Under the pieces are notes generated by a model. That model had not been told where the DNA came from. It did no database searches and worked only from the letters and a program-made list of their open reading frames with translations. Shown in pieces: positions 46,212 through 54,650 of a DNA stretch of 64,000 nt. A program made the translations under genes and the position numbers. The DNA comes from Burkholderiales bacterium (lineage in GTDB: Bacteria > Pseudomonadota > Gammaproteobacteria > Burkholderiales > Casimicrobiaceae). Where the stretch lies: contig JANXNI010000016.1 of assembly GCA_025354165.1 (NCBI GenBank), positions 86,599-150,598 of the forward strand. The letters are read 5' to 3'. Each line of letters begins with the position of its first letter. Within the stretch, counting starts at the first letter, position 1.

Positions 46212-46232
46212 GCCCCGCCGTCCTGGTGGGGC
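46212..46232 (+). terminator. Hairpin between trxA and rho
   Basis: GCCCC (46212-46216) pairs with GGGGC (46228-46232), extended inward by CGCC/GGTG. Only a short CTAAATTT follows rather than a T-run, so it may be a weak terminator or a leader hairpin. In E. coli the rho leader mediates autogenous attenuation; nothing here proves the same. The remaining 46233-46396 has no gene. Confidence 0.45.
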
Positions 46233-46396
46233 CTAAATTTCCCAGAAAACTTTAGAAATCATCGCGCAAATAAAGCGCAACTGATCTTTCACATTTTTCG
46301 CGTGCCTGCTCCGAATCGATTGATCGATGCGTTGAGCGGCCCGCTCCCCGTCGCCGCTTCGGGAGTCCTCAAGCGACATCCCCCACCCTTAACAGC

Positions 46397-47659
46397 ATGA
46401 ACATAGCTGAACTCAAAACAAAATCTGCCGCCGAACTCCTCGAAATCGCACTCGCCAATGAGCTTGAGAACGCGAATCGACTCCGAAAACATGACCTGAT
46501 CTTCGCGCTGCTAAAGCAGCAGGCGAAAAAGGGCGAAGCCATTGTGGGCGCGGGCGTGCTGGAGGTTTTGCCTGACGGCTTCGGCTTCCTGCGTTCACCC
46601 GAGGCGAGCTATCTGGCTGGCACCGACGACATCTACATTTCGCCGTCGCAAATTCGCCGCTTCAATCTGCACACCGGTGACTCGATTGAGGGCGAAGTGC
46701 GCACGCCGAAAGAAGGCGAGCGTTATTTCGCGCTGACCAAGCTGGATTCGGTGAACGGGTTCCCGCCAGATGCGGGCAAGAACAAGGTTTTGTTCGAAAA
46801 CCTGACGCCGCTTTTCCCCGACAAAGTGCTCAAGCTTGAGCGCGACATCAAAGCCGAAGAAAACATCACCGGCCGCGTGATTGACATCGTCGCGCCGATT
46901 GGCAAAGGCCAGCGCGGCCTGCTCGTCGCGCCGCCAAAATCGGGCAAGACCGTCATGCTGCAACACATCGCGCATGCGATTGCCAGCAACCATCCTGATG
47001 TGGTTTTGATCGTTCTGCTCATAGACGAACGGCCAGAAGAAGTCACCGACATGCAGCGCACCGTGCGTGGCGAAGTGGTTGCCTCCACGTTCGACGAACC
47101 TGCTACACGCCACGTTCAAGTCGCCGAGATGGTGATCGAAAAGGCCAAGCGTCTGGTTGAGCACAAAAAAGACGTGGTGATCCTGCTCGACTCGATTACA
47201 CGGTTAGCACGTGCTTACAACACCGTCATGCCATCCAGCGGCAAGGTGCTCACTGGCGGCGTTGAAGCCAATGCACTGCAACGCCCAAAACGCTTCTTCG
47301 GCGCGGCCCGCAACATCGAAGAAGGCGGCTCGCTGACCATCATAGCCACGGCGCTGATCGACACCGGCAGCCGCATGGATGATGTGATTTACGAAGAATT
47401 CAAGGGTCCCGGCAATATGGAGATCCATATGGATCGCCGCATGGCCGAAAAGCGCGTCTACCCGGCTATCAACATCGGTCGCTCGGGCACCCGCCGCGAA
47501 GAGCTGCTGCTTGAGCCCAGTGTGCTGCAAAAAACCTGGATTCTGCGCAAACTCTTCTCCGAAATGGACGAGATCGAAGCGATGGAAAAACTGCAAAAGC
47601 ACATGCGCGATACCAAGAACAACAAAGAGTTCTTTGAAGCGATGACGCGGGCGCGATAG
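46397..47659 (+). CDS. rho: Transcription termination factor Rho
   Basis: 420 aa, the standard length. N-terminal Rho_N helices ([17 protein letters not shown]), then the RNA-binding cold-shock-like domain ([39 protein letters not shown]). The ATPase has Walker [12 protein letters not shown], Walker [17 protein letters not shown], the Q-loop [14 protein letters not shown] and the R-loop region [14 protein letters not shown] with catalytic Glu in [10 protein letters not shown]. Hexameric helicase that ends transcription. No unusual insertion. Confidence 0.98.
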   Translation: MNIAELKTKSAAELLEIALANELENANRLRKHDLIFALLKQQAKKGEAIVGAGVLEVLPDGFGFLRSPEASYLAGTDDIYISPSQIRRFNLHTGDSIEGEVRTPKEGERYFALTKLDSVNGFPPDAGKNKVLFENLTPLFPDKVLKLERDIKAEENITGRVIDIVAPIGKGQRGLLVAPPKSGKTVMLQHIAHAIASNHPDVVLIVLLIDERPEEVTDMQRTVRGEVVASTFDEPATRHVQVAEMVIEKAKRLVEHKKDVVILLDSITRLARAYNTVMPSSGKVLTGGVEANALQRPKRFFGAARNIEEGGSLTIIATALIDTGSRMDDVIYEEFKGPGNMEIHMDRRMAEKRVYPAINIGRSGTRREELLLEPSVLQKTWILRKLFSEMDEIEAMEKLQKHMRDTKNNKEFFEAMTRAR

Positions 47660-47691
47660 CGCGAAATAGGTTGAAGCGGCTCGCGCCGAGC

Positions 47692-48165
47692 CTACAACAC
47701 CAACACATGCGTGGCGTTCGCGCCGCGAACGACAGCCGCAGTCGCCGCATTCGCCGAATCAAACGTCACGAGCCGGCCTTCATTGGCCACTGCCAGAGCC
47801 AGCAAATACGAATAGGTAATTTGCCGATGCCCACGAAGCCGCGAATCGTCGAACACCTGATCGTCGATCAACGCAACTGAATCTGACCAAAACTGATGAT
47901 CGGTCGTGGCGCAAAAATCTCGCATGAATTGCACCATCGATTGCGCTGAATATTGGGCTTTTTTTGAGTACATCGGTTGGCTCAAAATGCGTACGACACC
48001 GTTCTGAACCATTGGACAGGTAGCCACGCCGGCCCCATGCGCCGCGAACCAAACGTGCGCTCGGGCGGAGGATGCGTGCTCCGGGTCAAGCAATGCGATC
48101 AACACATTCACATCCAGCAGCGCCCGTGGTGCTTGTGGCGGTTGCGTTGGAGCGGAGCCCGCCAT
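47692..48165 (-). CDS. PIN-domain toxin of the VapC type
   Basis: 157 aa from ATG 48165 (GTG 48168 is an alternative). LLDVNVLIALLDPEHASSARAHVWF gives the first acidic residue of the PIN site; later acids are in TTDHQFWSDSVALIDD and GRLVTFDSANAA. Such proteins are Mg-dependent endoribonucleases, usually neutralised by an antitoxin encoded just upstream. Here the upstream frame that ends in a TGATG overlap with this gene is very short and abuts a 116-bp repeat, so the antitoxin may be truncated. If so, the toxin may be inactive, controlled in trans, or under another antitoxin. Confidence 0.85.
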   Translation of the reverse strand: MAGSAPTQPPQAPRALLDVNVLIALLDPEHASSARAHVWFAAHGAGVATCPMVQNGVVRILSQPMYSKKAQYSAQSMVQFMRDFCATTDHQFWSDSVALIDDQVFDDSRLRGHRQITYSYLLALAVANEGRLVTFDSANAATAAVVRGANATHVLVL

Positions 48166-48257
48166 CACACGCCCAATTCGTCGCGCAATTTATCGATGTG
48201 TTCGTTAGTGACCAACTCGCCGCGCCGCTCAATTTCATGCAAATAGTCATTTGACAC
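48165..48257 (-). pseudogene. Possible truncated antitoxin upstream of the PIN toxin
   Basis: A 30-codon frame from GTG 48257 ends with TGA overlapping the toxin ATG. Its last residues RRGELVTNEHIDKLRDELGV resemble the C-terminus of antitoxins paired with this class of PIN toxin, which are normally about 70-85 aa. The frame stays open only to about 48311 and has no ATG there. The 116-bp repeat G begins at 48271, just before this fragment, so repeat insertion may have removed the DNA-binding N-terminus. This reading is tentative. Confidence 0.45.
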
Positions 48258-48270
48258 CCATTTGGCGCAA

Positions 48271-48386
48271 CAGCTTTGTCGTAGATACGCCTCCAAATAA
48301 GGACTAGATGGTCAATTAGTCAGAAGTTGACTTTAGCAAATATTCTTCCTCAGCCCACATCTAAACTGGAATTGATGCAAAAGTTG
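48271..48386. repeat. 116-bp dyad repeat, copy G (diverged)
   Basis: Begins CAGCTTTGTCGTAGATACGCC and ends GCAAAAGTTG; despite many changes it keeps the exact 116-base length and AGTTGAC at the centre. TCAGCCCA in the right half matches the TAGCCC of other copies. It is the most diverged copy and sits between the antitoxin fragment and the end of the LysR gene. Confidence 0.65.
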
Positions 48387-48434
48387 ATTCGCGACAGCTG
48401 ACTTTTTGGGATGAGTGGCGCGGTGGCGCAACTG

Positions 48435-49343
48435 CTAATTCGCTTTCGGTGTCGCGCTAAATTCAGGCAGCCATTCCGCCCAAAACGCAACGCACGCCTT
48501 GATCTTCGGCAGGCGGTGACGCTCGGGCAACATCACGGCGTAAATCGGCACGATCTGGTTATCGACAAATTTTGCGAGCACTTCGACCAACTCACCGCGC
48601 TGCACAAACGGCGCAGCGATCAGGTCATGCACGCGACAAATGCCGAGCCCCGCGAGCAACATCGTTTGCGTAATGCCCGTGGAGCTGGCGCGTAGCTGAC
48701 CATGCATCGGACGCGTCACCGATTTGCCGTCGACGATGAACGGCCAGTCGTTGAGTCGCGGCGCGGCGCTCGTGGTGATGATGCGGTGTTTCGCGAGATC
48801 ATCGGGATGCTTCGGTTTGCCGTGTTTCTTCAGATACGCGGGGCTGGCGTAAAGCCTGCGTCCGTGGCTGCTGATCTGCCTGGCGACGACCTCGTCGGTC
48901 TGCGTGCTACCAGTGCGGATAGCGATATCGATCGCGTCGCGGCTCATGTCCGCGAGCGCATCATCGACCAGCAAATCAATGGTCAAACCGGGATGCCGCG
49001 CCACCAGTTCAGGCAGGCTCGGCACGATGACATGTTGCGCCATGTTGGCGCTCACGGCCACGCGCACGATGCCGCGCACGTCTCGCGCGCGTGAGGAAAA
49101 TTCACCGTCCAATTCGTCAAGCGTTTGCGTTATGCCGCGACAGTAACCGAGGAAGACTTCACCTTCGCCGGTCAACGACAAACCGTGTGTCGTGCGCCGC
49201 AAAAGGCTGACACCGTAGCGCGCTTCAAGCTGGCTCATCGCGCGTGAAATCTGGCTCACGGCGACATCGCGCTCACGGGCAACAGCAGACAGCGTGCGCA
49301 GTTCTGCGACGCGCGTGAAGAGTTTCAAATTATCCAGTTCCAT
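48435..49343 (-). CDS. LysR-family transcriptional regulator
   Basis: 302 aa from ATG 49343. The N-terminal helix-turn-helix (MELDNLKLFTRVAELRTLSAVARERDVAVSQISRAMSQLEARYGVSLLRRTTHGLSLT) is followed by the two-lobed co-inducer domain (VRVAVSANMAQHVIVPSLPELVARHPGLTIDLLVDD, IDIAIRTG). The form resembles the large AaeR/DsdC-like LysR group. It is divergent from a small gene and a tautomerase-family gene at 49474-50000, its likely targets. Confidence 0.93.
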   Translation of the reverse strand: MELDNLKLFTRVAELRTLSAVARERDVAVSQISRAMSQLEARYGVSLLRRTTHGLSLTGEGEVFLGYCRGITQTLDELDGEFSSRARDVRGIVRVAVSANMAQHVIVPSLPELVARHPGLTIDLLVDDALADMSRDAIDIAIRTGSTQTDEVVARQISSHGRRLYASPAYLKKHGKPKHPDDLAKHRIITTSAAPRLNDWPFIVDGKSVTRPMHGQLRASSTGITQTMLLAGLGICRVHDLIAAPFVQRGELVEVLAKFVDNQIVPIYAVMLPERHRLPKIKACVAFWAEWLPEFSATPKAN

Positions 49344-49473
49344 TGCGGCGATCCCGGTGGCTTTGCAAATTTTGCAAAAGCACATTGCACCACAGATCGT
49401 TTCCAAGCGCGTGAGATTTTTCTAACGTACGTCCATCGCGTCTGGTTATCAGGCGCAACACCGGAGACGCCTC

Positions 49474-49629
49474 ATGCGCTACCCTCTCGTCCCTCCATAC
49501 GCCGAGCGTCGCGAATTTCATCGCCCGTTTTGGGAGATGCTGTCGGTTGCGATTGATCGGATCATAAAGCGGGTTTTCGCTCGCGGTTTCCGTCCCTCCG
49601 AGACTGGAGGCGTGAAAACATGCCACTAG
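49474..49629 (+). CDS. Small 51-aa protein upstream of the tautomerase gene
   Basis: ATG 49474 follows GGAG at a good distance of seven bases. The peptide begins MRYPLVPPYAERREFHRPFW and contains an amphipathic helix (EMLSVAIDRIIKRVFARG). Its stop (TAG 49627-49629) overlaps the start of the tautomerase gene by ten bases, so the two would be co-translated. It is the first open frame downstream of the LysR-facing promoter region. I do not recognise a family; the ribosome site and overlap are the evidence that it is real. Confidence 0.55.
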   Translation: MRYPLVPPYAERREFHRPFWEMLSVAIDRIIKRVFARGFRPSETGGVKTCH

Positions 49630-50000
49630 TCACGCTCACGGTTCGTAAGCCCAAATCCTCCGAATTCAAAACGTCAGTGCTGAACGCCGTTCATGCGACG
49701 CTGATCGCTGTGGGTGTTCCCGAAACTGATCGGTTTCAACGCGTGATCGAACTCGACGCCGAAGACTTTCGCTTTGACGCAAACTACCCTGATGCCGCGT
49801 CACCACGCATGGAAGACTTCGTGTTGATCGAGATTCTGTGGTCGGTCGGACGTAGCGTTAAGGTGAAGCGAAATCTGCTCGCTATGCTGATGACGGCACT
49901 TCAAAGCGCTGACGTGAACCCCGAGCATGTAATGGTTTGCTTCAAAGAGACGGCGTGGGAAAACTGGTCGTTCGCGGGGGGCCGTCGGCTTCATGCGTAG
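49620..50000 (+). CDS. Tautomerase-superfamily protein
   Basis: 126 aa. MPLVTLTVRK exposes Pro1 after Met removal, the catalytic base of the 4-oxalocrotonate tautomerase/MIF superfamily. The length and the late DVNPEHVMVCFKETAWENWSFAGGRR match the larger, single-chain members in which two beta-alpha-beta units are joined. GGAGG stands nine bases before the ATG. The substrate is unknown. It is divergent from a LysR regulator and convergent with the DUF486 gene (7 bases apart). Confidence 0.88.
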   Translation: MPLVTLTVRKPKSSEFKTSVLNAVHATLIAVGVPETDRFQRVIELDAEDFRFDANYPDAASPRMEDFVLIEILWSVGRSVKVKRNLLAMLMTALQSADVNPEHVMVCFKETAWENWSFAGGRRLHA

Positions 50001-50007
50001 CGCGGAC

Positions 50008-50361
50008 TTACGCGCCACGAAAAATGAAATAAACCGCGCCGAGCAAACAAAACCCCGCCCACAAAAAGTCCAGCTTCATCGACTGATCCATGTACATCAC
50101 CGCGAACGGTACGAACACTGCAAGCGTGATGACTTCCTGCATGATCTTGAGTTGCGCCAGCGAGAACTGCGATGCTCCGATGCGGTTCGCCGGGACTTGC
50201 AATAAATATTCAAACAGCGCGATGCCCCAGCTAATCAGCGCGGCGATCCACCACGGCTTGCTCGCCATATTTTTCAGATGACCGTACCACGCGACTGTCA
50301 TGAAGACGTTGGACAGGACGAGGAGCCCTGCGGTTTGCATCCAGATCGGCACGTTGGTCAT
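50008..50361 (-). CDS. DUF486 (DMT-like) small membrane protein
   Basis: 117 aa from ATG 50361, with GGAG upstream. Four hydrophobic helices and the conserved core VFMTVAWYGHLKN, PWWIAALISWGIALFEYLLQVPANRIG and FSLAQLKIMQEVITL define DUF486, relatives of small multidrug-resistance and DMT transporters. The transported compound is unknown. It is divergent from the second TRAP operon. Confidence 0.9.
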   Translation of the reverse strand: MTNVPIWMQTAGLLVLSNVFMTVAWYGHLKNMASKPWWIAALISWGIALFEYLLQVPANRIGASQFSLAQLKIMQEVITLAVFVPFAVMYMDQSMKLDFLWAGFCLLGAVYFIFRGA

Positions 50362-50499
50362 GGGGTTGTTCTCCGCGAGGGTCAAGGGTTTTTACCCAAT
50401 CAAGTTTAGTCGTCCGCTGAAATACTTATGGGATACCACCAAATCTAGCGCGTCATACGCCTGGAACGTCGCGGTTTGCAAAATTCACAAGGAGAATTC

Positions 50500-51474
50500 A
50501 TGAAATTACGCCTAGTCGCGCCGACCGTTTTCGTCGGCCTGCTCGCCGCGCTGTCGTCATCCGCGATCGCCCAACAGTCGATGAAAATAAGCATATCGAT
50601 TGCCCAGAATTCGCATCAGGGCGTCGGCATTGACACCTTCGCGAAAGAGGTCGAGAAACGCACCAATGGCCGCATCAAGATTCAACCGTTCTACTCGGGC
50701 TCGCTCGGTGGCGAACGCGAATCCATTGAAGCGGTGCAGCTCGGCACGCAAGAGCTGACGCTGACCTCCACCGGCCCGGTGCCGAACTTCGTCCCGGAGA
50801 CGCGCATCCTCGACATTCCGTTTTTATTCCGTGACAAGGCGCATGCACATGCGGTGCTCGATGGCCCGATCGGACAGGAATTGCTCACCAAATTCGACGC
50901 CAAGGGTATGAAGGCGCTGGCGTGGGCCGAGAACGGCGTGCGTCACATGACCAATAGTCGTCGCCCAGTGAACGTGCCCGAGGACTTGAAGGGCCTGAAG
51001 ATGCGCACGATGGAAAATCCGGTACACATCGCCGCGTACAAAGGCTTCGGCATCATCACGACGCCGATGGCGTTCCCGGAAGTGTTTACTGCCCTGCAGC
51101 AGGGAACGGTGGATGGACAAGAGAACCCACTGTCGGTCATCATGTCGTCGAAGTTTGATCAGGTGCAAAAGTACATGTCGTTGACAGGACACGTGTACTC
51201 GCCTGCCGTCATACTGATGAACAAAGCCGCATTCGACAAACTCTCGCCAGCGGACAAACAGATATTCATGGACGCCGCGAAAGAGGCCGTGAAAGCCAAT
51301 CGTGCACGAGTGGCCGAGGATGATGCCAAAGGTGTAGCCGAGCTGCGCGCGAAAGGCATGCAAATTGTGGAAGTGGACAAGGCGAAATTTGTTGCTGCGC
51401 TGGCGACCGTGAACGCCGACTTTGAGAAGCAGTTTGGTAAAGCCAATATCGATAAGATTCGCGCGGTGAAATGA
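50500..51474 (+). CDS. TRAP transporter periplasmic binding protein, second system
   Basis: 324 aa from ATG 50500 with AAGGAG eight bases upstream. A Sec signal peptide ends at SAIA (residue ~24). DctP features: SIAQNSHQGVGIDTFAKEVEKRTNGRIKIQPFYSGSLGGERESIEAVQLGTQELTLTS, LKGLKMRTMENPVHIAAYKGFG and TALQQGTVDGQENPLSVI. Arg in KMRTMEN is the expected carboxylate contact. The Gly-Gln-Glu-Asn motif is common in sialic acid/C4-dicarboxylate-type DctP proteins. The ligand is unknown. It is followed by an intrinsic terminator before the permease genes. Confidence 0.93.
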   Translation: MKLRLVAPTVFVGLLAALSSSAIAQQSMKISISIAQNSHQGVGIDTFAKEVEKRTNGRIKIQPFYSGSLGGERESIEAVQLGTQELTLTSTGPVPNFVPETRILDIPFLFRDKAHAHAVLDGPIGQELLTKFDAKGMKALAWAENGVRHMTNSRRPVNVPEDLKGLKMRTMENPVHIAAYKGFGIITTPMAFPEVFTALQQGTVDGQENPLSVIMSSKFDQVQKYMSLTGHVYSPAVILMNKAAFDKLSPADKQIFMDAAKEAVKANRARVAEDDAKGVAELRAKGMQIVEVDKAKFVAALATVNADFEKQFGKANIDKIRAVK

Positions 51475-51500
51475 CGCGGTGACTCGTGCAGGCGTGAAAG

Positions 51501-51524
51501 AGCCCGCTACGTGCGGGCTTTTTT
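51501..51524 (+). terminator. Intrinsic terminator inside the second TRAP operon
   Basis: AGCCCGC (51501-51507) and GCGGGCT (51513-51519) form a perfect 7-bp stem with a 5-base loop followed by six Ts. It stands 27 bases after the binding-protein stop and 34 bases before the small-permease start. Partial termination here would make much more binding protein than permease, as known for other transport operons. Confidence 0.85.
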
Positions 51525-51557
51525 CTGCCTACAATGAATCGATAAAAAGGGGATCTC

Positions 51558-52052
51558 GTGAAACAGGCATTCCTGCGCATTGAGCGCATCACCACACATG
51601 CGTCCATGCTGTTCGCCTGCGCGATGCTGGCAGTAGCGGCAGGCCTCGGTGTGTTTCAAATTCTCACCCGATTCGTCCTGGAAAGGCCCGCCGAATGGAC
51701 GGAAGTGATGATTCGCTTCACGCTGATCTGGATGGTGTTCCTGGGTATTCCGATGGCCTTCCGTCGGGGCGCGATGGTCAGCGTCGACGTGCTCTATCGC
51801 TGGGCGAAGCCGCGCATGCAACGCGTGCTTGATGTCGTAGTAATGGTCGCGAGCCTCGCGCTCATCGCCATCATCATCGTCGTTGGCTGGGACTACGCGC
51901 AACGCGGGCGCGTGCAAACCATCATCGGGTTAGAGGAATACTCAATGTTCTGGGCATACATCTCGATGCCGGTCGGTGGACTGTTTGCAGTAATGGGAAT
52001 CATCGGGAATTTCTTCGATCCGAAGCGACTTGAACTGGACACCGCACAATGA
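51558..52052 (+). CDS. TRAP transporter small permease (DctQ type), second system
   Basis: 164 aa with four membrane helices. LTRFVLERPAEWTEVMIRFTLIWMVFLGIPMAFRRGAMVSVDVLY is the conserved DctQ segment. AAAGGGGATC lies just before the ATG. The large permease gene follows, its start 22 bases after this stop. It partners the binding protein encoded before the internal terminator. Confidence 0.93.
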   Translation: MKQAFLRIERITTHASMLFACAMLAVAAGLGVFQILTRFVLERPAEWTEVMIRFTLIWMVFLGIPMAFRRGAMVSVDVLYRWAKPRMQRVLDVVVMVASLALIAIIIVVGWDYAQRGRVQTIIGLEEYSMFWAYISMPVGGLFAVMGIIGNFFDPKRLELDTAQ

Positions 52053-52074
52053 CGAACTTCAGGAGCGGCCAGTA

Positions 52075-53544
52075 ATGTCTGCGGCGATGCTGGTAACGAT
52101 GGTGCTGTGCTTCGCGCTCACCATCTCGGTCGCAGTGTCCATTGGGCTCGCTGCGGTTTTCGGCATTTACGTCGGCAATCTGAACATGCTGGTGTCGGTC
52201 AAAGAGATGTTTTCTTCTATCAACAAATTTCCGCTGGCGGCGATTCCGTTCTTTATCCTCGCGGGAAACTTGATGGAGACGGGCGGCATTTCGCGGCGGC
52301 TTGTTGACTTCGCCAAGAGCCTCGTTGGCGGCGTGCAGGGCGGCTTGCCAATGACCTGCGTGTTGACCTGCATGATCTTTGCTGCCGTATCGGGCTCGTC
52401 GGTGGCGACGACGTTTGCCATCGGCGCGATCCTGATTCCCGCACTCATCAAACATGGTTATCCGACCCCGTGGGCGGCGGCGCTTCAGGCGACGAGTGCT
52501 GAATTGGGCGTCATCATTCCGCCATCGATTCCGATGATTCTCTACGGCGTTTCGGCCGAAGTTTCCATCGGTGAATTGTTCATCGCGGGTTTCGGTCCGG
52601 GGCTACTGATTGGTCTCGGGTTGATGCTGTTCGTTTATCTGATTTGCAAAAAGCGGGGTTGGGGCAAAAACGATGGCGACGGACGATTGCCGCTGCGGAC
52701 GGCTTTTGCCGATCTTGGAATCATCTTCGGCGCCGTCGGTCTGTTGCTGCTGGGCAGTCGATACATCGCACCCGCTGTGCTCGACAAAGGGCTCAGCGAG
52801 CAGACGATGGAGCGCTACTCACACCTGATAGGTGTTACTTTGTTCGCGTCCTATTTCATCGTGCTCTCGTGCATCGCCAAACTGCGCGCCTCACTCAACG
52901 GACGCGCCGCTTACGCGCTGATGATGCCCGTGATCATTCTCGGTGGCATTTACGGCGGCGTGTTTACCCCGACCGAAGCGTCCGCCGTTGCGGTGATTTA
53001 CGCGCTGTTCGTCGGTATGGTCGTGTATCGTGAAATCACACTAAAAAACCTGTTGCCCATCTTTAAGAAGAGCACGTTGTCGTCAGCCGTCATCATGTTC
53101 ATCATCGCGAACGCCGGACTTGTCGCGTATCTCATCACGCGAGCCGGTGTACCCGATGCGATTGGGCTGTTTCTAAAAGAGTGGCTGCAAAGCCCCAAGT
53201 TATTTCTGCTTGGTGTGAATGCCGCGCTGTTCATTATCGGCATGTTCATCGAGACCAGTGCATCCATCATCGTACTCGCGCCGATCCTCGCACCCGTCGC
53301 CGTCCACTTCGGCATCGACCCGGTGCACTTCGGCATCATCATGGTGGTGAACCTGGCGCTCGGCATGATCACCCCTCCGTTTGGTGTGAATCTTTTTGCC
53401 GCGTGCACCGTGGCAAAAATCTCGCTGGATCGCATCGTGACGCAGCTGATTCCGTTCGTGCTCGTCGTGCTGACCTGCCTGATGATCATTACCTACATCC
53501 CCGCAATCTCGCTGTTTCTGCGCGATCTGGTTTATGCAAAATAG
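52075..53544 (+). CDS. TRAP transporter large permease (DctM type) with central insertion
   Basis: 489 aa from ATG 52075, AGGAG ten bases upstream. DctM signatures include SGSSVATTFAIGAILIPALIKHGYPTPWAAALQATSAELGVIIPPSIPMILYG and TPPFGVNLFAACTVAKISL. It is about 60 residues longer than usual because of a segment at about 205-275 (LGLLLLGSRYIAPAVLDKGLSEQTMERYSHLIGVTLFASYFIVLSCI-like) that adds two hydrophobic stretches in the middle. I have seen such long forms in a minority of TRAP systems. It probably moves an organic acid with Na+. Confidence 0.92.
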   Translation: MSAAMLVTMVLCFALTISVAVSIGLAAVFGIYVGNLNMLVSVKEMFSSINKFPLAAIPFFILAGNLMETGGISRRLVDFAKSLVGGVQGGLPMTCVLTCMIFAAVSGSSVATTFAIGAILIPALIKHGYPTPWAAALQATSAELGVIIPPSIPMILYGVSAEVSIGELFIAGFGPGLLIGLGLMLFVYLICKKRGWGKNDGDGRLPLRTAFADLGIIFGAVGLLLLGSRYIAPAVLDKGLSEQTMERYSHLIGVTLFASYFIVLSCIAKLRASLNGRAAYALMMPVIILGGIYGGVFTPTEASAVAVIYALFVGMVVYREITLKNLLPIFKKSTLSSAVIMFIIANAGLVAYLITRAGVPDAIGLFLKEWLQSPKLFLLGVNAALFIIGMFIETSASIIVLAPILAPVAVHFGIDPVHFGIIMVVNLALGMITPPFGVNLFAACTVAKISLDRIVTQLIPFVLVVLTCLMIITYIPAISLFLRDLVYAK

Positions 53545-53633
53545 ACGTTGCCATTTCGCGCGACTGTGCATGTTTGAAACTGTTTCGCAGAGCGCCATAT
53601 TTGACGGTGTGACGAACCACATTTCCTGACGAC

Positions 53634-54641
53634 ATGCTGCTCGCCGCCCTCTCCTGCCCGCAATGCAGCGGCACGCTACCGAAGGCTGCACGCTGGACAC
53701 TGGTTACGTGTCCGCACTGCGGGGCGAAGGTGTCGGCGAATCAGCATGTCGTGAGGCGAGCCGCGTTTACACAAGCGCATGATCGCGTTTGGTCGTCATA
53801 CCCAGCGGATGCGGAGGAGCGGCGCTTCAAAGTCGGTGATCGTGTGGTGCGTTTGCTTGCGCAACTGGCGTGCGGTGAGTCGAGCGATGTCTTTCTCGGC
53901 GAGCGAGTTGGGCCGTTTGCCGAGCGCTGCACGGCAAAAGTGGCGCATGACAGCTTGAATAGCGCATGCCATGATGCGGCAGTAATTCCGCTGCGCGCCT
54001 TGCAAATGTCAACGGTTGCGACAGCGTCTTTTTTTACCACTTATCTGCCGCAATTGGTGGCGGTTGGCGTTGATCATGGCTTGCACGGCGAAGCTCGCTC
54101 CGTAATGTTGCTCCGGCATCCACCCGATTATTGAGGCAGTCTCAACCGCGCGCTTATAGGCAACACGGGCGGTATTGATGCGCGGCATGTGGTGTGGATG
54201 GGCGGGCGCTGCCTCGATTTACTTGGGTTCATTCATGCGAGGGGCTGGACGCATGGCGCGTTGTCGCTCGATCATCTTTTAGTACAGCCGCAAGAGCACG
54301 CGTTGATGCTGGTGGGTTGGTCACATGCGAGGCCGACCGGCTCCGATGCAATCGCGCGAGCCCGCGATTTGTCGATGCTGGCGTGGTCGTTGCGACGCTT
54401 GATCTCGGTCACGGCCTCTGCCGATGCAGCGGCCGAACCGGGGCTGCGCCATGACGTTCCTGTGCCGCTCGCTGGGCTTCTTGTGCGCATGTCGGAGGAT
54501 CGCGCCTGGGTCATGCGCACTGATGCAAAGGCGCGGGGCGACGCGCTCATGCAAGCCGCCGCACAATCATTTGGCCCACGCAAATTTGTCGTTTTCAATC
54601 CGCGTTCAGCCAAGCCAGCAGCCACGAGCCACAATTTTTAG
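53634..54641 (+). pseudogene. Zinc-ribbon protein-kinase-like protein, interrupted by an in-frame TGA
   Basis: Two open frames, 53634-54134 and 54189-54641, lie in the same phase, separated by a single TGA at 54132-54134. Read through, they give one ~335-aa protein: a zinc ribbon (CPQC at residue 8, CPHC at 26), then a kinase-like fold with AKVAHD as the Lys motif, PDY before the stop, and GWTHGALSLDHLLVQ and LVGWSHA in place of the catalytic HRD and DFG motifs. The loss of these acids suggests a pseudokinase. The residue at the stop is plausibly Trp (TGG to TGA), one base change. It starts the operon with a vWA-like and an AdSS-like gene. An assembly error could mimic this. Confidence 0.6.
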
Positions 54642-54650
54642 GAGTCCATT

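Noticed and set aside
54132..54134. Selenocysteine or TGA-as-Trp recoding in the kinase-like gene
   Set aside because: No Cys-like redox context for Sec, and TGA ends many intact genes in the window, so a reassigned code is excluded.
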